This document shows, one piece after another, positions 55,301 through 61,300 of a DNA stretch of 64,000 bases. Origin of the DNA: Patiria pectinifera (taxonomy: Eukaryota > Echinodermata > Asteroidea > Valvatida > Asterinidae); NCBI GenBank assembly GCA_029964075.1, contig CM057145.1:2790001-2854000 (forward strand), read 5' to 3'. The notes beneath the pieces are model-generated. The model saw only the letters and a list, made by a program, of their open reading frames with translations. It was not told the origin of the DNA and did no database searches. Positions within the stretch are counted from its first letter, which is position 1, and each line of letters opens with the position of its first letter. Position numbers and translations under genes: made by a program.

Positions 55301-58300
55301 CAATAGTAAGGACAAAAAAAATATTCGGTCTCTCGTCAGACCAAAGTTCCAGAATTGACGCGGCCACGCAGTTTTTTTTTTTTTTTTTTTTGCTTTTTGT
55401 TTTTTCTTCAAGCTTGGATTGTACAGACAAGGTGGGGTACATTTTTTGCTTTTTTGGTGTCCTCATGTACATTGGTGTCCTCCATAATTTGCCTTGGTGC
55501 TTTCGATCATTTGCCTTGGTGCAATTTCCCATTCCTTGGTGCTCTTTGGTAAAAAAAATTAAGGAGGTGCAGAAATAGAGGGCGCTGTTGGAGCTACCGC
55601 GGAACATTTTGGGAAAAAAAAAGATCGACGCGCATGATTAAAATCGACGCGTGCGCTGACCAGAGACCGACTTATTTTTTTTTTGGCCTAAGCGTGCTTT
55701 GATTATCATGCATTTTTCATTCCTTTTGTGTTTTTTCCTACAAATTATATCTGCTTCTTTGCTCTTCTCATCAGCAGTTTGGATGTGGGATATTAATGTA
55801 CATTTCAAAGAAATTTCACTTCGAACAGCTTTCAGCAACCGCTTGACATAGAAAGGCATCTTTAGTGTAGTTCAGACTTGTTGCATTTATATTGCTGGGG
55901 CCGATTTCACGAAACTCGTCTCATCTTGCGACTCATCTTAGACCTTAAGACGGGTCCCCGCTCTAAGATCGATCTTAGCTAAGACGCATCCTAAGACTGA
56001 TTTCACTAAACCCATCTTAAGCAAGATGCATCAAAACTACCAATTTGATGGCTGTTTCATGTTTGTTTTTACCACTTGACGAAACAGTCGTTGAAAAGAA
56101 TGCGCAAAACCAACTTCCCGCAGATCCGTGCATAGAACACAAACTTTCGCCAGAAAAAATACTCAACTCAATAAACTTCACACGCAGGGTAGAGTCATTC
56201 TTTCACCCCGTTTCATCACTCTATTTAAAAAAAAAAAGTGTTGGCATAGGCTATAATTAAATTTGGTTGATAAGCTTTTTTTATTAAAACTACCCACGTA
56301 TCTGAAATCTTTTTAAATCTGTTACTCCAAGCCAACACTCGTCTTTAACGGCAATGATTTCCAGACGACATACAAATTAACGCACGCATTAATGAGATAA
56401 GACAACCATCAGACCGATCTTACATGTAAGTTAAGACAAGTTCAGCTACGTTGCTGAGGAAGTTAGGATGTGTTGAACGCGTCTTAAATTTGCTGAAATT
56501 GATCCTAGGACGAGTCGCAAGTTAAGGAGAGTTACCCTTCCTAAGATGTGTCTTTAGTGTTTCGTGAAATCGGCCCCAGCACTTTTAATGCACTGTTGGT
56601 CCGTGTGTCAATATTTTGTGAGATGTTAACTTGTCGTTCCTGCCGTTTGTAGTGGGTTGGAGGCAACCGTCGCCCATCGGGAGAAGGACCGTAAGGAGAA
56701 ACAGGAACGCAACGAACGGTCTGAAAATCTGTTTTTGTTGACTTGTGCAACGTGAATCCCAATCACACACCCTATTAATTTGCTGCTAAAATGTACCCTT
56801 GCACTTCAGCTCCGTGGCATCATCCCTGGAAACATTCGTAACATTAGTTAACAGATTCTGTGGATTGTATTGCAAAAATATAAGCACACCCTTCCAAGAA
56901 TTATCCCATGAATGCAATTGGAGCATTTGAGTAATGTTGTGCGTTCATGTTCCATTTGCCACATGGACGCGGACTCACAACATTTTTCGGAGTTCCACGC
57001 GCACGAGTGGGCTAATGAATTTATCTTCAAGCAAACTTGACGCACAATAAAAATGGAACATGCTGCTGTACACGAACTTTTTAAAAATTATCCTATTACT
57101 AGTGCAGGGCCCGTTGAAAATTTGCCTGTTCGGAAGGGGCATGAGGACTGCTCATACAAACAATGTATGACTCATTGGTGTTGAGTCCTCCACAAGTTGA
57201 ACGCACACTCACAGGTTAAACGCACACTTTGTACACGTCGTCATCCCCTGACACTAATATTCACCCATACTGGAAAATGGTATCGCCCTAAAATGCGTGT
57301 ACTCGTCCTTTTTCCATTGTTGCGTCATATTGAGCACGCGCGCTTAAGCTCAAACATGACGTAAACAATTGAAAAGGACGACAGTGGGTGGTGGTCTGGG
57401 CTTTAATACTGCCGTGTTTTCCTCAGAAAATGCTGGTTTCTTGCAGCTTTTTCAAGAACCGCTCGTCCAAACCACTTCAAACTTGGCACTGCACATTCTG
57501 TTGTCCCGAGCAATACACCCGCCGATTTTCAACTTCATATGGTGCCCGGTTCTGGAGATAATCGAAATACAGACAGACAGACAGACAGAGATTTCTGGAA
57601 TTATAGTTAGATACGTGCGTGCAGGGGGAACAGCGCATGCATCTTAGAATAGCGCGATACACGGATTGCGATATGGACTGTGGTTTACATGATATTGTTA
57701 TATTGTGCGCTTGGATACTGTAATTTTATTGGTCTAGAATGGCCAAGTGTCTGGTCTATAAAAATGCATGTCACACACGTGTCCCTTTTTACGTGACAAT
57801 CAGTGATATTGGACTGTGTTTATTGCGCGCATTGGGTGTGCGTATGGAAACTGCCGCCGCGCGTGTTCAAAATGTTATATTCCACATCACAGCAGTCAAC
57901 AATTGGTAGATATCACACTCTTGTTGCCATGGTACAACCAATCAGGAACGAGGATTCAAGTTTGCTTGAAGATTACCACGTATGTAGCTAATTAGTGCAG
58001 TACTGTGGTCAGTGCTTTAACATGCGTTTATTTGCAGTGTCATATTCATAATCAAACAAAAATTCCATTGCACTGCCTGTTTTACTCCAATATGTAACTG
58101 TGCCATTTGTTTAATGAAAAGTGACATAATGTAATTTTTTTCAAAGATGGTAGACGATTTACTTTGTATAATTTGCATGTATTTTATTATAAGAAGTTGG
58201 GCAATAAACGTTTTAGCCATTGATTAAAATGTTGAAAATACAACTACCGCAATAGATCACTTAATCATAGCAATGTAATTGTTTAACGAGCAAACCATTT

Positions 58301-61300
58301 CATTTACAGCTTACCTTAAAACTATTGCAGTTATTTCTAGTTTACCCATCCTAGCCTACTAGTAATACCCTTTGCCTGCAGCCATACCCTACAGTCGTTG
58401 TACCCCTACATAATCCAAGTCCGTACAAGTCATGACAAGCTTGTTGATCACAAGTTATGATTGACGTGTGATGGACTTGTGTTTGACTTGTGTTTGACTT
58501 GTGATGGACTTGTGATGGACTTGTGATGGACTTGTGATGGACTTGTGTTTGACTTGTGATGGACTTGTGACTAACTTGTGATGGACTTGTGTTTGATTTG
58601 TGACTGACTTGTGATGGACTTGTGACTGACTTGTGATGGACTTGTGATGGACTTGTGATTGACTTGTGATAGACTTGTGATGGACTTGTGTTTGACTTGT
58701 GTTTGACTTGTGATTGACTTGTGATGGACTTGTGATGGACTTGTGATGGACTTGTGACTGACTTGTGATGGACTTGTGATGGACTTGTGACTGACTTGTG
58801 ATGGACTTGTGACTAACTTGTGACTAACTTGTGATGGACTTGTGTTTGATTTGTGATGGACTTGTGATGGACTTGTGATGGACTTGTGTTTGACTTGTGA
58901 TTGACTTGTGATGGACTTGTGATGGACTTGTGATGGACTTGTGATTGTCTTGAGATGGACTTGTGATCAACTTGTGGTTGACTTGTGATAGACTTGTGAT
59001 GGACTTGTGTTTGACTTGTGTTTGACTTGTATTTGACTTGTGATTGACTTGTGATGGACTTGTGATTGACTTGTGATGGACTTGTGATTGACTTGTGATG
59101 GACTGGTGATGGACTTGAGATGGACTTGTGATCAACTTGTGATTGACTTGTGATGGACTTGTGATTGTCTTGAGATGGACTTGTGATCAACTTGTGGTTG
59201 ACTTGTGATAGACTTGTGATGGACTTGTGTTTGACTTGTGTTTGACTTGTATTTGACTTGTGATTGACTTGTGATGGACTTGTGATTGACTTGTGATGGA
59301 CTTGTGATTGACTTGTGATGGACTGGTGATGGACTTGAGATGGACTTGTGATCAACTTGTGATTGACCTGTGATGGACTTGTGATTGTCTTGAGGTGGAC
59401 TTTTGTTTGACTTGTAATTGATGATTGACTTGTGATTGAGTTGTGATGGACTTGTGTTTAACTTATAAATTGTCTTGTGATTGTCTTGTGATTGTCTTGT
59501 GATTGTCTTGTGATGGACTTGTGATTGTCTTGTGATGGACTTACAAATTTGGATTGCATAATAATTCTTCCCAGTTACACGAATCACAGAGTGAATATGC
59601 AATGCCTCTTAAAAAAAACTGTGGTATGTGCATGTACCATCAACAAAATGCTAAAATATCGAAATAGTTCTTTCAAATTTATAATTGTTATTATACAATC
59701 TTCAAACTGACAAAATAACAACACACAGATGACTAAATTTATATTCTGAAGTAATGCTCTGTGTTAATTTTGCAACTTATTCGAATTTGATTGGATATTA
59801 AAATCTTTTATCTCTTTAAATTTATTATTTTTTTTATTTGTGAATAGGCAATTCAAAGAAGCAGCCGAAGATGAGGAACATTTGAAGGAATTACGCAACG
59901 CCTCGCGACGCCAGCATGAATTGGATGTCATTAGAGGTAAAGTCATCACATGATCAATTTGAGGTATAGTCACATGATCAATGCGAGGTAAAGTCACATG
60001 ATCAATTGACTCCGTTCAACAACAACAACGGAGGGCGTTTTTTGAAACTCTTGGTTTCTTGACAGTTTGAGTCAAATTTGTAAATTCTTAAATTTGATTT
60101 TTGTTTTTTAAATAGACACTGATGATCTTCAGACTGATAACTCAGTGGAGGCAACATCCCACCAACCAACGGACGCTTCTGTCAAAGTCTTTGATAAGTG
60201 AGTGACAATTATGGCTGACTTAGTTCAACCATTAACTTGTAATCTATTGGAAATTGATTTGACGGTTGGAAGAATTGTGCTTGTGTTCTTGGGCAAGATG
60301 TTTTATCACAATTGCCCCTCTTTACCCATGGCACATGGGTTCAAACCCTGACAGGGGAACATGGTGCTTGTGGTCTTGGGCAAGACACTTTACCCATGGC
60401 ACATAGGTTCAAACCCAGACAGGGGAACATGTTGCTTGTGTTCTTGGGCAAGACACTTTACCCATGGCACATAAGTTCAAACCTAGACAGGGGAACATGG
60501 TGCTTGTGTTCTTGGGCAAGACACTTTACCCATGGCACATGGGTTCAAACCCTGACAGGGAACATTTTGCTTGTGTTCTTGGGCAAGACACTTTACCCAC
60601 GGCACATGGGTTCAAACCCAGACAGGGGACATGGTGCTTGTGTTCTTGGGCAAGACACTTTACCCACGGCACATGGGTTCAAACCCCGACAGGGGAACAT
60701 GCATGCATGGTGCTTGTGTTCTTGGGCAAGACACTTTACCCGTGGCACATGGGTTCTTAACCCGGACAGGGAACATTGTGCTTGTATTCTTGGGCAAGAC
60801 ACTTTACCCACGGCACATGGGTTCAAACCTAGACAGGGGACATGGTGCTTGTGTTCTTGGGCAAGACACTTTACCCACGGCACATGGGTTCAAACCTAGA
60901 CAGGGGACATGGTGCTTGTGTTCTTGGGCAAGACACTTTACCCACGGCACATGGGTTCAAACCTAGACAGGGGACATGGTGCTTGTGTTCTTGGGCAAGA
61001 CACTTTACCCGTGGCACATGGGTTCTTAACCCGGACAGGGAACATTGTGCTTGTGTTCTTGGGCAAGACACTTTACCCATGGCACATGGGTTCAAACCCT
61101 GACAGGGAACATGGTGCTTGTGTTCTTGGGCAAGACACTTTACCCATGGCACATGGGTTCAAACCCCGACAGGGGAACATGGTGCTTGTGTTCTTGGGCA
61201 AGACACTTTACCCACGGCACATAGGTTCAAACCCAAACAGGGGCCGGAACATGGTGCTTGTGGTCTTGGGCAAGACACTTTACTACAATCACCTCTGTCC

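Noticed and set aside
58813-59602. Long minus-strand ORFs (103-180 codons) rich in Ser, His and Lys
   Set aside because: They are the open frame of the 11-bp intronic satellite, and several frames overlap.
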